Source of the DNA: Polytrichum commune
Taxonomy: Eukaryota > Streptophyta > Polytrichopsida > Polytrichales > Polytrichaceae
NCBI GenBank assembly: GCA_950295325.1
Contig: OX485803.1
Coordinates: 29,822,001-29,886,000, forward strand
Direction: 5' to 3'
DNA: 64,000 bases
The position numbers and the translations under genes were made by a program. The notes under the pieces were generated by a model. That model was not told where the DNA came from. It was given only the letters and a program-made list of their open reading frames with translations, and did no database searches. Of this stretch, positions 12,060 through 22,776 are shown one piece after another (position 1 is the first letter of the stretch; every line of letters begins with the position of its first letter).

Positions 12060-14542
12060 CCTTTTTAGGATCCGGGCACTCGTCTGTGGGATGTCCCGAT
12101 GCCTTACAATTTCCACACAAAGGTACGTAATCTTGAGACTGCCTAAGATTAGGACATTCATTAGCATAATGTCCCAATTCTTGACATCTATAACAAACGG
12201 GTATCTTCCTCTTATCATTGGAATTAGAGTTATAATTTTGATTATTATCACTGTATTGGGGTCCGCTCTATTTGAGGGGTCCATTAGTCCTGCTCCAACT
12301 AGGTTGGTTAGGGAAATTAATAGGTGCTGGCCGTTTATTGAAATTCCTTCTAGGATTGTAGTTGGAATTTGGGCCGGGTCCTGTTCTTTCCTCTTGCCAT
12401 GGACGATTCATGTTATCCTCAATTTAATTAATAGATCGTTGGGGTCTTAAATTCCAACATTCACTCACAAAATGGCTACCCCCACAATAGGTACAATTGA
12501 TTCAGATGCCTTGGGGGGTAGGACACTTGTTAGCCACATGCCCATGCCCTTTACAGTTCGTACAGTTCGTGCACATTTGTTAATAGCTTGGGGTCTTTTT
12601 GGTGATCTTTTCATGACCTTGACTGACAATTATGTCAATTGTTTTGTTAAGTTCATTATAGCATCTTCATATTTGGCCATTGTGGGATCATGAGATAAGG
12701 ACGTCATCACATCTGGTTTAGAAAAAACCGGAGTGGCGAAGGTACTAGAAGGTTGGATATCAGTTATATAGTGTTGATTTTGGTTTGTTATGGGGAAAAT
12801 TCCCATATGAGGAGGTATAGGGTTATTTGAGTAAGTGTTTTCAGTATAGATGACCAAATCATCTTCCAGACGACACTCCTCCCAAATTTTGGCACAGGTG
12901 TATGCTTGTGCATATGTCGCAGTGCCACCTTCCTTTATGTATGTTTTTAATTTGATTAGGTATAAACCTCCAATAAAAATACTCATAAGAAAATTATCAG
13001 GTACTTATTGGGCTCCCATACGTTGTACGATATCTTGCATCCATCCGTAGTAACTATCTACTCGTTCATTTATACCCATTCTTATGGTTTGTAGTTTTCT
13101 TTTAGACTACTGGCAAATCCTAAGGGCCGAAAATGATCAAGGAAGGCATTCTTCAATGCATTCCAATCCGCAAAGGCGTCCTCTTGCAAAGAGGAGGCAA
13201 AAACCTCTCGAAATTTGGCAAGAGGGATACTATTTGCGGCACAAGTGACCTCAAATTTAGCAATATAAGTATTAGGATCGGCCCCTGGTCAACCTAAGAA
13301 GTAAGGTATATGGACCACATTAGTAATACGAGGATTAGAATTAGGTGGTATTGACTGCGTCATTGGTAGAGGTTGTGGTACTTGAGATAGTAGGGGTGGT
13401 AAAGGTAATGTCGGGGTTACTATAATCGGAAAATATTGAGTAGATTGAGATTGTGATTCCCTTGAGGTTGAACCAAAATTTAATTGTTGGGGTTTAAGAG
13501 GTGATAATATTCCCGTTGATAGGTTATTATCAACAAGAATTTAATATTCCTTGTTCGGTTCAATATCAGTTTGTTCCTTGTGTAATTTTATGACAGACCT
13601 TAACCAACTCTTTCTTCTCTCTGCTTTCTTCTGCTTGATAATCTTTTGCTATAGCACGATCCTCTCTAGCCTTATCATTGGCTGCTTTTCTTACTGAGGT
13701 TGTTCGTGAGTGTGACTTTGCATGTGCGGGTTCCAGTATGGGAAATGCATATATTTGTAAATCGCTCTATCCTATCTCTTTACAAACCATTTCCTCCCAT
13801 TTAAGCACAAATTTTCAAAGTTAAGAAAATTTGTGCCTCTAAGGGAAGAATAAGAAAAATCTGGTATGTTTACACTAGCACAAGGATCAAAACGTTTGTA
13901 ATTAAAACGAGCTTCTTTGCTAGTAAAAAGTCCACCATTCCAATAGCCATAACCAAATTTGCTGACTAGGAAATTATTGGCCTTATTTGTTTGTAAATTA
14001 GAAACATAAACCTAAGATCCACTCTCAATCGTGGATAACCATTGTTAATAATAATTTCATTAAAACCCTCACCCTTGTTCCATATTTTTTCAAAAATCCT
14101 TTCTTGTAGGTGATTAGAAAGTTTAAAGAAACTGGCTCATAATCCTTTTGGATAAATTGGGTGGTTTGGTCCAATATGGATACCAACTTCCCAAAAGGAG
14201 GCCTTATAGAAACGGTATAATGCGGCAAACAAATGTGGTCCTTGGTACAACCAACTATCAGAGCTATCTAACTCTGGTGGTGTAAATTCCGAGGGCCACA
14301 TTCTCAATTCTCTTTAATATTTTGTTAGCATCCTCAATGAGTTGTTTTCCTTGAGGTGCTAATAAGTTGTGTCCAAGGTAATGACTCAACATATAATCCT
14401 TCTCAAGAAACTTACTAAAATCTTGAATTTCCTGAGTAGAGGTATCCATAGTTCTATTCTGCCAAACTTTAGTAACGATATTTTGTTGGATTTCCAAAGG
14501 TAATGTTTTAATCCAAGCCTCTAGTGGGGATCTAGCAAACAT
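12060..14542 (-). pseudogene. Gypsy gag with four zinc knuckles
   Basis: An N-terminal segment with MFARSPLEAWIKTLPLEIQQ (from 14542) continues in shifted frames. A central part around 13140-12640 contains a retrotransposon-gag-like stretch ending YAQAYTCAKIWEECRLEDDL. Four Cys-His knuckles follow in frame: CTNCKGHGHVANKC and the short variant CTYCGGSHFVSEC (12574-12462), then CYRCQELGHYANEC and CGNCKASGHPTDEC (12198-12070). Such knuckles bind element RNA during particle assembly. At least one in-frame stop (between knuckles 1 and 2) and several frameshifts break it. The N-terminal third (14542-14000) is assigned by position only. Confidence 0.75.
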
Positions 14543-15371
14543 TGTCTCACGGGGAGGTCACTTCATTGTCAAGTTGACACCACGTGCGGACAAAATTTGC
14601 TACCCCTATATTACATGCCATATATAATTTTAAAATTTATGATATTTTCCTACATATACATACCCATTGATAGTATCTTTTGTATATTTTTTTGAAATTT
14701 TTAGTCATCTTTATTTTTTTTAGTAATTGTTTTAGTTCAATTTTGTGTCATTCTAGTTAGAAACGGTATGTTTTATGAAAAAAACAAATCATTAAATTTA
14801 GTTATCACTTTTAACTATGTCATAGGTACTGTGTATATCTACTCATGAAATTTTTTTGATAAAAGTTTGACCCATTTTGGTGGTGCAACTTACCAAAAGA
14901 AGATTTTTTTTGGTCGCATGTGGTGTTCAACTTGACAATGGAGTGATCCCCCCGTGCATTGTCTGTGTTAAAAACCTTTCCTAGGAAATTGACACCACTT
15001 ATAAAAATTAGTTTCCCGTGGGTTTCGACCTACGTAAAAAAGATATAATCTTGAGTTTGGAAACTTTATGACTGATTGTGCCCAGTCACTTAATTCCACA
15101 ATGAGGAAAAAAATGGCAACTGAACAATGCCACAAATCCTCAAGGCCAAGTTCCCATGGCCACATTAGTTACGACGTTTAGGTAATTACTAAGATTATAT
15201 CTTGTTATTAGTTTAGTCTAGTTATGAGGGAATTGTAGAAATAGTCAAAGACTTATTTCACAATTTTTGAACTTGATTTCTTTTATTACAATATATGTCT
15301 TAATTTAATTTATGGGTCCACTTGTGATTTCTATCAATACTTAATCTTCTAGATTCTGACGATCGTAGCCT

Positions 15372-15389
15372 TCCCCAGCAGTGGTGCCA
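15372..15389 (-). promoter_or_regulatory. Gypsy primer binding site, tRNA-Asp type
   Basis: On the - strand the site reads TGGCACCACTGCTGGGGA. The complement of plant tRNA-Asp 3' ends used by Athila/Tat elements is TGGCGCCGTTGCCGGGGA, so 14 of 18 bases match. Three of the four differences are G-to-A or C-to-T changes. It lies at the expected place, between the leader and a TGTAGATAG boundary at 15393. Confidence 0.7.
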
Positions 15390-15392
15390 AAA

Positions 15393-17350
15393 TGTAGATA
15401 GTATTTTTGACATTGGGTTCCAACTAAGAAAACCACACATGGAAGACTAAATGAGTGTCAGATTTTACATCTAGGGGTCATCATTAAGTTAATTGATAGA
15501 TCAAAGGGGAAACAAGATAAAATTAGTATAACAAACCCAAGAAAAACAACTTTTGAAGTAAGTTTTAGGACTTATTGAATTAAGGATTGGGTGATTGAGG
15601 TCACTCAATGTAGTACATGCAATTGCTTAGTCACTCCCTTACAACCCACTCTCGACAATAACGTCCCTCTTATTATGATTTTACAGTGCAGAGAGTCACA
15701 GCTCAACAATAGTTTTTTGAGTACACCATAATCCAATACACCCAAGGCCAAGACACCTTGTTTTAGTCCATAGTCTCTTCCTTTGGTGTCCATTGACAAT
15801 AGGCCATACCTAAAGTTAGTGTTTGTCCCCAACTTATTTCAATTACATCCTTTAGGTTTTTAAATTGCTTAATGATAATTGATAATACGATGTTCAACCT
15901 CTTTCTATCTCTTCAAAATTAGCAAAACAACATTTCACTTAATGCTTTGAAATTAAATTGTTGTAATTTGCAAAAGTCTAGTGGCAAGTGACGAGAACTA
16001 AGTATCCGAACCTAAGCAATCGAGTCTAAATCCCTAAGTCCATAGCCTAGAAAGCATTGACCATAGTCTTAGTAGCCAGTCACTAGTAATAATCACTAGT
16101 AACCAGTTCCACGTGTCGAGTACATGGTGTAGTGTAGGCCATAGTCTTTAATAACCAGTAAGTGTCTTGTTCTCAAAAATGTGCATGGCTCTTACTTCTT
16201 TTATCTTGACTCTTGAACTCCCCACCAAATGTTTGGGGTATCCGGGCAACTCCCTCGCGGCTCGGCTCGCCTCTCCGTCTCCGCAATTTTGCTTCTCTCA
16301 ATCAATTACTCTTCTCATAGGCTATAATTTCTTTCTCAAAGTTTGGACACTCTTCGTGAGTTTATTCTCTTCACAAGAATTCATGGCTTCATTATTCATA
16401 ATCACGCCCCTAATAATGTGCATTTACTTAACTATGGTTTGGTCCTACCCTGCACATTTCACAACCGAGGGCCTTCGATGTACAAGCTAATTCTTCCAAT
16501 CATGGAGCTACCCTCATATCTACATGAGAAATTCTCATGCCCCTTCCCGAAATGTGGGATTGCCATTCTAAAGCTTAACCACTTAATGAGATTGAGATTA
16601 TGCCCTACCCGGAGAAAATCTGCCAAGTATTTCACTCACTTAACTTATCAAACATATGAAGTTGTAAATTCTCTCAGTCAATTGCCTTAATCATATGGGA
16701 ATTACACTCAATATTTTTAAGTCATCATGGTTTCACACTCCAAGAGGTTAAACTACAGAGAATAATCTTTTTCAGAGATCTATTCCCAACACAAACTCTC
16801 TCTTAGAGAGAGTTCTTCTCTCCAATCTAATCTAATTGAGTCTCTTTCGGATTTACTTTCTTTTACTACAAACATCCCATCCAAGACTATGGTCCATGTA
16901 ATAAGATAAAATGAAATGAGATTCACAATATTATATTATGGAAAGGCACTTTTACATCAAAGAGGGCTTCACACCCATGAAATCCACCAGACCATAGTCT
17001 CACTGTCAACAACGAGGGTAGAAGCTACCCTCTTCACGAGTAGTAGTTGATAATAATCCCCCTCTTCTCTCTTTGCCAATAGTTATGGCCAAGTTCCCAA
17101 AAAAAAATTGTATTCCTAACCAATGTATGTGTTCATAGCCAGATTCATAAGTTCTTCTAATCAATCACATGACTATAGTCCTTTCCAGCCGATTTTTTCA
17201 CTATGGTCTATGGTTAGGTCAGTTGAAAATAGTCATTTTCGCTAAATCTTCACTAATCGTCCACTTCTTCACTATTATCAAGTTCTAAACTTATGACCTT
17301 AAACCATACCAAAATTGAGAAGTAAGTCTAAAAAATTGTCTCACATGGTG
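15393..17350 (-). repeat. Putative 5' LTR of the gypsy element
   Basis: This begins (on the + strand) with TGTAGATAG directly after the primer binding site, as an LTR should. The outer end is not resolved; about 17350 is a guess, based on where the GACYATAGTC-type motif copies stop (last near 17205). The open frames inside show no protein similarity. A true LTR needs a second copy in 4.4-7.85 kb, which I could not align by eye, so the element may have lost or exchanged that side. Confidence 0.4.
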
Positions 17351-17465
17351 CGTCCAAGGAGCCATGCCTTCCCTTAAAGTAGGCACATCTTTATTGGTTT
17401 TAATGCATTTTGGCATTGGCTTGTTGACCTTTTGCCTTAGAAAAAAATAAAAAAATAAAAAATCT

Positions 17466-17690
17466 CAACCAACCATGTAAGAATGTGGGGGCTTGCCCTT
17501 GGGGGGAGATAGCTCTCAATTGGTTTATCCATACTAGTTCAAGGTGTTCACCTTTGTAAGGAGGCAATGGTCATCAAGGGCCCTCTAATTCTCATTATGC
17601 ATGTTTTGGGATGATATAGACTTGGATAAACTTCAAAATGAAGCAACACCATAAATCACGCCAATGGCAACATTGGAGTCATCTTCTAAA
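17466..17690 (+). repeat. Dispersed repeat T, copy 1
   Basis: The segment with GGGGCTTGCCCTTGGGG, then TTCAAGGTGTTCACCTTTG and GGAGGCAATGG, recurs at 62692-62920 and, more diverged, at 62985-63165. The order of the blocks is the same in all three. It has no coding potential. Class unknown. Confidence 0.7.
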
Positions 17691-17960
17691 CAACCTAATT
17701 CTTTTCAATGTATGGGCCCCCATCGTGTGTTGGCCCTTGCCACACTGCCAATATGTGGTGGGTCCCATGCCCCTCCACTTTGAACCCGTTTCCCAACTGC
17801 GTGGCTCACCCACCTCCCCAATGTTCACTGTCACCATGGCGCACCACATCGCCATAAATGTCGCTCCATTGCCACCTCAACCGAAGATGCCACCTCACAT
17901 GTAACAAACGTGGTCCACCACTTTCCATAACCTCACCTTCTGTGCCATGGGCGCATGTAT
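17690..17960 (+). repeat. Inverted repeat arm, left
   Basis: Aligns with the reverse complement of 21600-21925. Shared blocks include CCCCTCCACTTTGAACCC, CACCTCAACC and GATGCCACCTCACATGTAA. The two arms face each other around the plastid insert. Class unknown; no protein signature. Confidence 0.65.
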
Positions 17961-18605
17961 GCATCCATCCCTTGCGATCATCCTTCATCGTGCGCCTATT
18001 ACATTCGCAATTCATTGCGAATTGTAATATGCTTTGAATCCAAAGACTTTTAGGCACCCACTTACCTTGAATCTAGGGAGCTTTAGGTACCATCTCTTGG
18101 CTACAATAAGTTGACTGCAAAATATGGAGGTGTAGTTTGAGATTGGGAAACAATTGCTTAAATCGCCTAATAGAATTGAAAATCAATGGCTTGTTGCTTG
18201 CCGCAATGGAGGTCAACTTTACTATAGATGACACCTTTCCTATCGACATTGCCTGAACAACTATGATGTTAGTGCCCAATTACGTGAATCAACATAGCAC
18301 TTTCTACACATTTATGTTTTGCAACATCTTTACAATTATTATCAACACCATGGCAACATAACACTCACAAGTAACGATCTGCAATGGCTCTCATAGAATT
18401 GTGTGAAGGGCAAGAGGATAGATGCACGGGTAAGCTCACCATTATTGGTAACTTACATTTCATAGGGAAAAGTTGCTAAATGTGTGAGGGTGAGGAATTG
18501 CACCATGACGCCCATGTAGGTTTATATGCCAAGGATTTCCATCTAATGAGGACCAAAAACTCCAATTCTTGTCAACAAACAAGGAATAACGCTTGATGGA
18601 GATAC
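17961..18605. other. No gene seen
   Basis: AT-rich sequence between the left inverted-repeat arm and the plastid insert. No recognisable feature on either strand. Confidence 0.5.
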
Positions 18606-19276
18606 CCCTAGGAAGACTCGCTTTGGCTATGGCTATGGTGGGCTTCTTGAACCATGCCACTACCTATAAGTCATCGGCTTCTTCTTCAACATGCATACAG
18701 TCAGAGATTCGATTCTCTCCTTGGGAGCTTTCGGTTTCATGTTTTATTTCACTTCATGATGAGAGATTTTTTCACCTTTCCCTCACAATGTTATGTCGCT
18801 ATCGGTCACCGAAGAGTATTTAGCCTTATAAGGTGGTCCTTGCTTATTCACACGGGATTTCACGTGCCCCATGCTACTTGGGTTAGAACATGAGCTAGTG
18901 ATGCTTTCGGCTACTAGACTCTCACCATCTAGGATGCATGACTCAATTGCTTTGCCTAACAACACAACACTTATATTGCCCCCCCCCCCCCCCACACACA
19001 CACAACCCCATTTTCACGCTTTAGGCTACTTCCATTTCGCTCTCCACTACTATGAGAATCACTTTTGCTTTCTTTTCCTCTGGCTACTAAGATGTTTTAG
19101 TTTGCCAGGTTGTCTCTTGCCTACCTATGAAGTCAGCAACAGTTTAGAACGTTAACTTATTTAGAAATCTTTGGATTCATGCTTATTTTCAGCTCCCTAA
19201 AACATTTCGTTGCTTGCTCCGCCCTTCCTCGTCTTTGGGTGCCTAGGTATCCACTATAAGCCCTTCTTATTTTGAA
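18606..19276 (-). pseudogene. Plastid 23S rRNA 5' fragment
   Basis: About the first 650 bases of plastid rrn23 in decayed form. The 5' end lies near 19276 (GTTCAAAATAAG, then TGGATACCTAGGCACCCA). The inner end stops after AAAGCGAGTCTTCCTAGGGG near 18606. A run of about 15 C (18979 onward) with an adjacent CA repeat replaces a short G-rich stretch of the plastid gene. It is not a functional rRNA. Confidence 0.9.
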
Positions 19277-19435
19277 CCTTACCATTAAATAAAGGTTATA
19301 TCATCTTAAGGTGCTAAATAAAAGAATATTATCAACCTTCGTAAATAAATAAATCATAAATAAATAAACTAAGGATCATAGGATCACAATTATTTCATAC
19401 TATCATATACCGTTGTATTAGCTTAGATAATGGGC

Positions 19436-20197
19436 TGCAGACAAACAAACTCGAACTGCTGACATCCGCAACGGGGTAAGCCATCATCTTTCTGGCCTTT
19501 CTGACTAATTATATCATGGAGGTCAATGATAAACAATAACCCCCCCCCCCTTCCCGCGCGCCGAACATAACTTACAACTTTCATCGTATTGTGCTCTCCA
19601 AAGAGAAACTTTTGTCAGAATGCATTGTTGAGTTGGAATCCAATTCTAAGAATTCTTTTAGCTTGGAATCATCCAGCTATAACAAAAACAAACAAATAAA
19701 AAAAAAACCTTAAAGCATTTTCCTCTTTTGCGCCCGAATCTTTAGTCTCAAAATGGAGTTGTTGCCTTTTTCCGACCCCTACTACCAACCAAAGTGGATG
19801 TTCCACTTCTTGAACTAGATTCTATGGTCGGCATGTGACCCCTTGGGTGCCAGTATCCTTGGGGCGATCTCGTAGTTCCTACGGAATGGAGACGATGGGG
19901 TCGGTCCATGGCTTTTTGTTCCCTTTGTCATATTGTACTTGAAGGGTTGGAAAAAAGATAGTGCATCAATTTATTCGCAAGGGCCAACCTGATCCTCTTC
20001 CCCATGGATTTTAGATGAGGTAACTCTAGGAGATCCACCAACTCCAACTATTGCCCATGTCCAATCTATACTAGATGTAGCCAACTTAGCCACCGGTTTA
20101 GGTAAATAATACTATCATTACTGCCTAAACGACCCAATTGCAAGGGCACAACGACCTAATTGTAAGGGTGGCACTCTATCAATTGAGTTATATCCCC
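19436..20197 (-). pseudogene. Plastid trnA-UGC with group II intron, decayed
   Basis: The 5' exon starts at 20197 (GGGGATATAACTCAATTGAT). The anticodon region has changed from CTTGCA to CTTACA, so the UGC anticodon is lost. The intron follows, with blocks such as GGACCGACCCCATCGTCTCC and GGAACTACGAGATCGCCCCA, and carries a C/G homopolymer expansion near 19541-19552. The 3' exon (GCGGATGTCAGCAGTTCGAG) ends near 19436. This nuclear pseudo-tRNA has no expected function. Confidence 0.88.
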
Positions 20198-20272
20198 TAG
20201 CCAAGTGAAGCATTCATGAACAAATGTAAATAAATATAAATATGAATATATAATGATATTTCTTGGTGCAAC

Positions 20273-20589
20273 TGGGCTATCCTAAACTTGAACTAGAGAT
20301 CTCGCTCATGAAGTAAATTCTTGCACCTGAGATATTATATGAATGGATAATATAATCTATAGATTCATTCTTTAGGAGCGCTTCATCCTTCCTAAACGCA
20401 ACATAAAAATCTTTATTGAACTTCGCTCTCCAAGTGTGCTTGTTCTCCCTCTTTTTTATTCATCAACGGTAATTTTTAGGAAGAGAACTTTTATGGAGAA
20501 AAAAAGAAGGCTTGACAAGAACATCTTCTTAATTCAACCCCCCAAACACTCTAGGATCCTTTTCAAACCCATATTCATAATTAGAAAAT
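20273..20589 (-). pseudogene. Plastid trnI-GAU, 3' exon and part of intron
   Basis: The 3' exon reads, on the - strand, CTTCATGAGCGAGATCTCTA and GTTCAAGTTTAGGATAGCCC, ending near 20273. Upstream is intron sequence including GGAGAACAAGCACACTTGGA and GGTTTGAAAAGGATCCTAGA. It is interrupted at 20589 by the hAT-type element. The 5' exon is absent. Confidence 0.85.
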
Positions 20590-21397
20590 CAGGGTTGTCT
20601 ATCGCGACGTCTTGCCACCGTCATGACGTCATGACGTGTCGTGTCGGGGCAGACCCCTCGGTCACGACATAATAGGGTCCACGTAGGGTCATACTAAGGG
20701 GAAGCTAGTAGGGTGGGTAAAATACTTACCTTCTTGCCAAGGTGGCATCCAATGTGGCAGAAAAATCCGACGTGGATGTGCATATTTCCCTTGCCAGGTA
20801 AATCATTTTGCCTTTGTGTTTATCATTCTGTTAAAATCAAAGTAGTAAAATATGACAAATGAGGGTGTGGGGGGGAGGGGAACGGGGGCGGGAACGAATG
20901 CGGACGGGGGGAACGCCGGATGGGGGCCGGATTGGGGTTCGGATTGGGGGGGGGGAGGGGGTTCGGATGGGGGGGGGGGGGCGGGTCGGATAGGGGGGGG
21001 GGAGGGGGGTCAGATGGGGGGGGGGGGGGGCGGGTCGGATAGGGGGGGGAGGGGGTCAGATGGGGGGGGGGGGCTGGATGGAGGCCGGATGGGGTGCCGG
21101 ATGGGGGAGGGGAACAGGGGAGGGGAACGTAGGGAGCGGGGGGAACGGGGGGGGGGGGACGGGCGCTAGTAATTTTTTTCCCACTTTACCTCTACTTTGC
21201 TGACATGGCACCATACGTGGACATCGTAAATCCTACGTGTCCTGATTGGGGTAATGTAATTACACACAAAAATACGGTAAAATTCAAGTTCGTCAGGATA
21301 AAGACGGCATCCGGCATAATGTCGTGACAGATATGTGTCGTGACGCCACGACATTATGTCGGGATTAGCCTCCGTCACGACACAATAGACAACCATG
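20590..21397. mobile_element. Non-autonomous hAT-type element with perfect TSD
   Basis: The left end is CAGGGTTGTCTATCGCGACG and the right end (reverse complement) is CATGGTTGTCTATTGTGTCG. The element is flanked by identical 8-bp direct repeats TAGAAAAT (20582-20589 and 21398-21405). An 8-bp duplication with CAnGGTTG-type ends is typical of hAT transposons. Subterminal parts are rich in CGTCACGAC / GTCGTGACG motifs on both sides, the kind of repeated sites hAT transposases bind. There is no transposase, so it would need one supplied in trans. The middle is a very G-rich tandem array. Its target was the trnI intron part of the plastid insert. Confidence 0.92.
20858..21163 (+). repeat. G-rich tandem array
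   Basis: Runs of 7-13 G alternate with CGGGTCGGATA and GGTCAGATG spacers; the composite unit of roughly 55 bp is repeated at least twice with variants outside. The strand bias is extreme. Every run of G is long enough for G-quadruplex formation. It lies wholly inside the hAT-type element. Confidence 0.9.
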
Positions 21398-21599
21398 TAG
21401 AAAATAGATAAATACAAACTATGAATAGATACTTTTGATTAATGTTTTTTTAGACCTCTAAGAAAAATAAAAAAAATGCTCAAATGGTATGATCCCTCCA
21501 TCACCCTAAAACTTGTTTATTATTAAATGCCATGGAGTAGTGAGGGGATTTTCGCAACATAATCAAGCACTGCACTTGTTATGTTATGATGTGCAATGT

Positions 21600-21925
21600 A
21601 ACAATTGCAAGTTGGGAGATGATATCATAGAGCTATGATGGATTGGGATAAATACCACGCATGGGTTGCATGGCATGGAAGGCAAGGTTGTAACGGGAAA
21701 GGATGGGCCTTGCCTATTACATGTGAGGTGGCATCTTTGGTTGAGGTGGTGATTGGTTGGCAATATTTGGCGACATGGCATACCACAATGGCAATGAGTG
21801 GGGATCGAGTGGTTGAGCCTCGCATTTGGGCAATGGGCTCAAAGTGGAGAGGCGTGGGGCCCAACGCAAGGTAGTAGAGTGGTAGGGTCCATGCATTGAA
21901 GACCATTAGGATGGGTAATGTTGTG
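21600..21925 (-). repeat. Inverted repeat arm, right
   Basis: The reverse complement aligns with 17690-17960 (CGCCTCTCCACTTTGAGCCC, CACCACCTCAACC, GATGCCACCTCACATGTAAT). The arms are diverged, so the duplication is old. See the left arm. Confidence 0.65.
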
Positions 21926-22776
21926 GTCTTGCAAAGTCCAATCCAAAGACATGATTACAAATATCATCTGTAAAGCTTTCAAAATGATGTTTGAACCCAT
22001 ATTCGATTGGTATTACCTCACCATTTTCTGATGCAAATAGGGTATGGGTATTTGAGGATGAGTTTGTTTGCAATACCATTCAAGTCTATGTACTATACAA
22101 GAATCCTCATACATAGGTAAAATTGTCCTAATATGAATATGGTTTAGAATGGTACTAACCCAGTTAATGACTTGGGTATACAAAGATTCTCTCACTTGAG
22201 ATAACCACAAAGTATCAATATTTAACCAATATTAAATTTTTGGATACCCTTGGTAGGTTCTTTGATGCTATCATTGATGCTGATTATTGATGTAATGCAT
22301 TTACTTTTTGATGCTTGGTCCAACATCGGTTTGGACATTGCAACCTTATTCTTTGAGTAGTGTAATCTCTTCAAACAAACAAAGCATTTATTGTCTAACC
22401 TATAATTTTTTCTATCAGTATTAAAGTTACTTGGGAAAAGGACTTGGTCTATGACCGTATCCCAATGATGTATCACTAGACCATCATGGGTTTGATAGTT
22501 TAGACGCAAAGTGCACATGTTTATGCCTGGACACAAATAGATGCCCGACTTGGCTATCACTGAGGCATGTCAAGGCCACTTGAACCACCAACCACCAACC
22601 ACTCAGCATGTTCCCAAGCTTGCCGCCAATGGCTTTCGGAGCCAAATGCCACCTATGCCAACCCAACTAGCCAACAACCACGTCACCACAGAGCCAACAA
22701 CTTCCATCGGACTAGCAATTTCAACCAAACCAACAACTTCCTTCATTCCTTTACGTTTAGGCTTTACGTTAGCAAA

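Larger units (their letters stand above)
7855..15392 (-). mobile_element. Degenerate Ty3/gypsy retrotransposon, internal region
   Basis: Read on the - strand, the order is primer binding site, leader, gag, protease, reverse transcriptase, RNase H, integrase, the order of Ty3/gypsy elements. All domains are recognisable but split by frameshifts and stops, and two enzymes have lost catalytic residues (protease DxG and integrase Glu). The integrase C-terminus has the LPTRLNGNRLKLY-type ending of many non-chromovirus plant gypsy elements; no chromodomain follows. With the Asp-tRNA-type primer site this suggests the Athila/Tat side of the family, an inference that an RT phylogeny would settle. The element is immobile and old. 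Confidence 0.9.
18606..21450 (-). other. Plastid DNA insert (NUPT) of the rRNA operon
   Basis: Read on the - strand the region follows the plastid inverted-repeat order: trnI-GAU intron and 3' exon, spacer, trnA-UGC with its group II intron, spacer, and the first part of 23S rRNA. Matched blocks include GGGGCACGTGAAATCCCGTG and GACCGATAGCGA of 23S and GCGGATGTCAGCAGTTCGAG of trnA. The copy is heavily decayed, with many C-to-T and G-to-A changes, so it is nuclear and not assembly contamination. It is split at 20589/21398 by a hAT-type element; plastid-like sequence (AGATAAATA..., trnI intron) resumes after it. The right end near 21450 is uncertain. Confidence 0.9.

Noticed and set aside
18593-19155. 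Several overlapping open frames on both strands
   Set aside because: The DNA is decayed plastid 23S rRNA sequence, so the frames are chance.
19436-20315. Functional tRNA genes (trnA, trnI)
   Set aside because: The trnA anticodon is mutated, trnI lacks its 5' exon, and both sit in nuclear DNA with plastid introns that could not be spliced there.
20852-21169. Glycine-rich protein of 105 residues on the + strand
   Set aside because: It is the accidental translation of G-runs in the hAT-type element core; there is no signal, no codon structure, and the repeats are not multiples of three.
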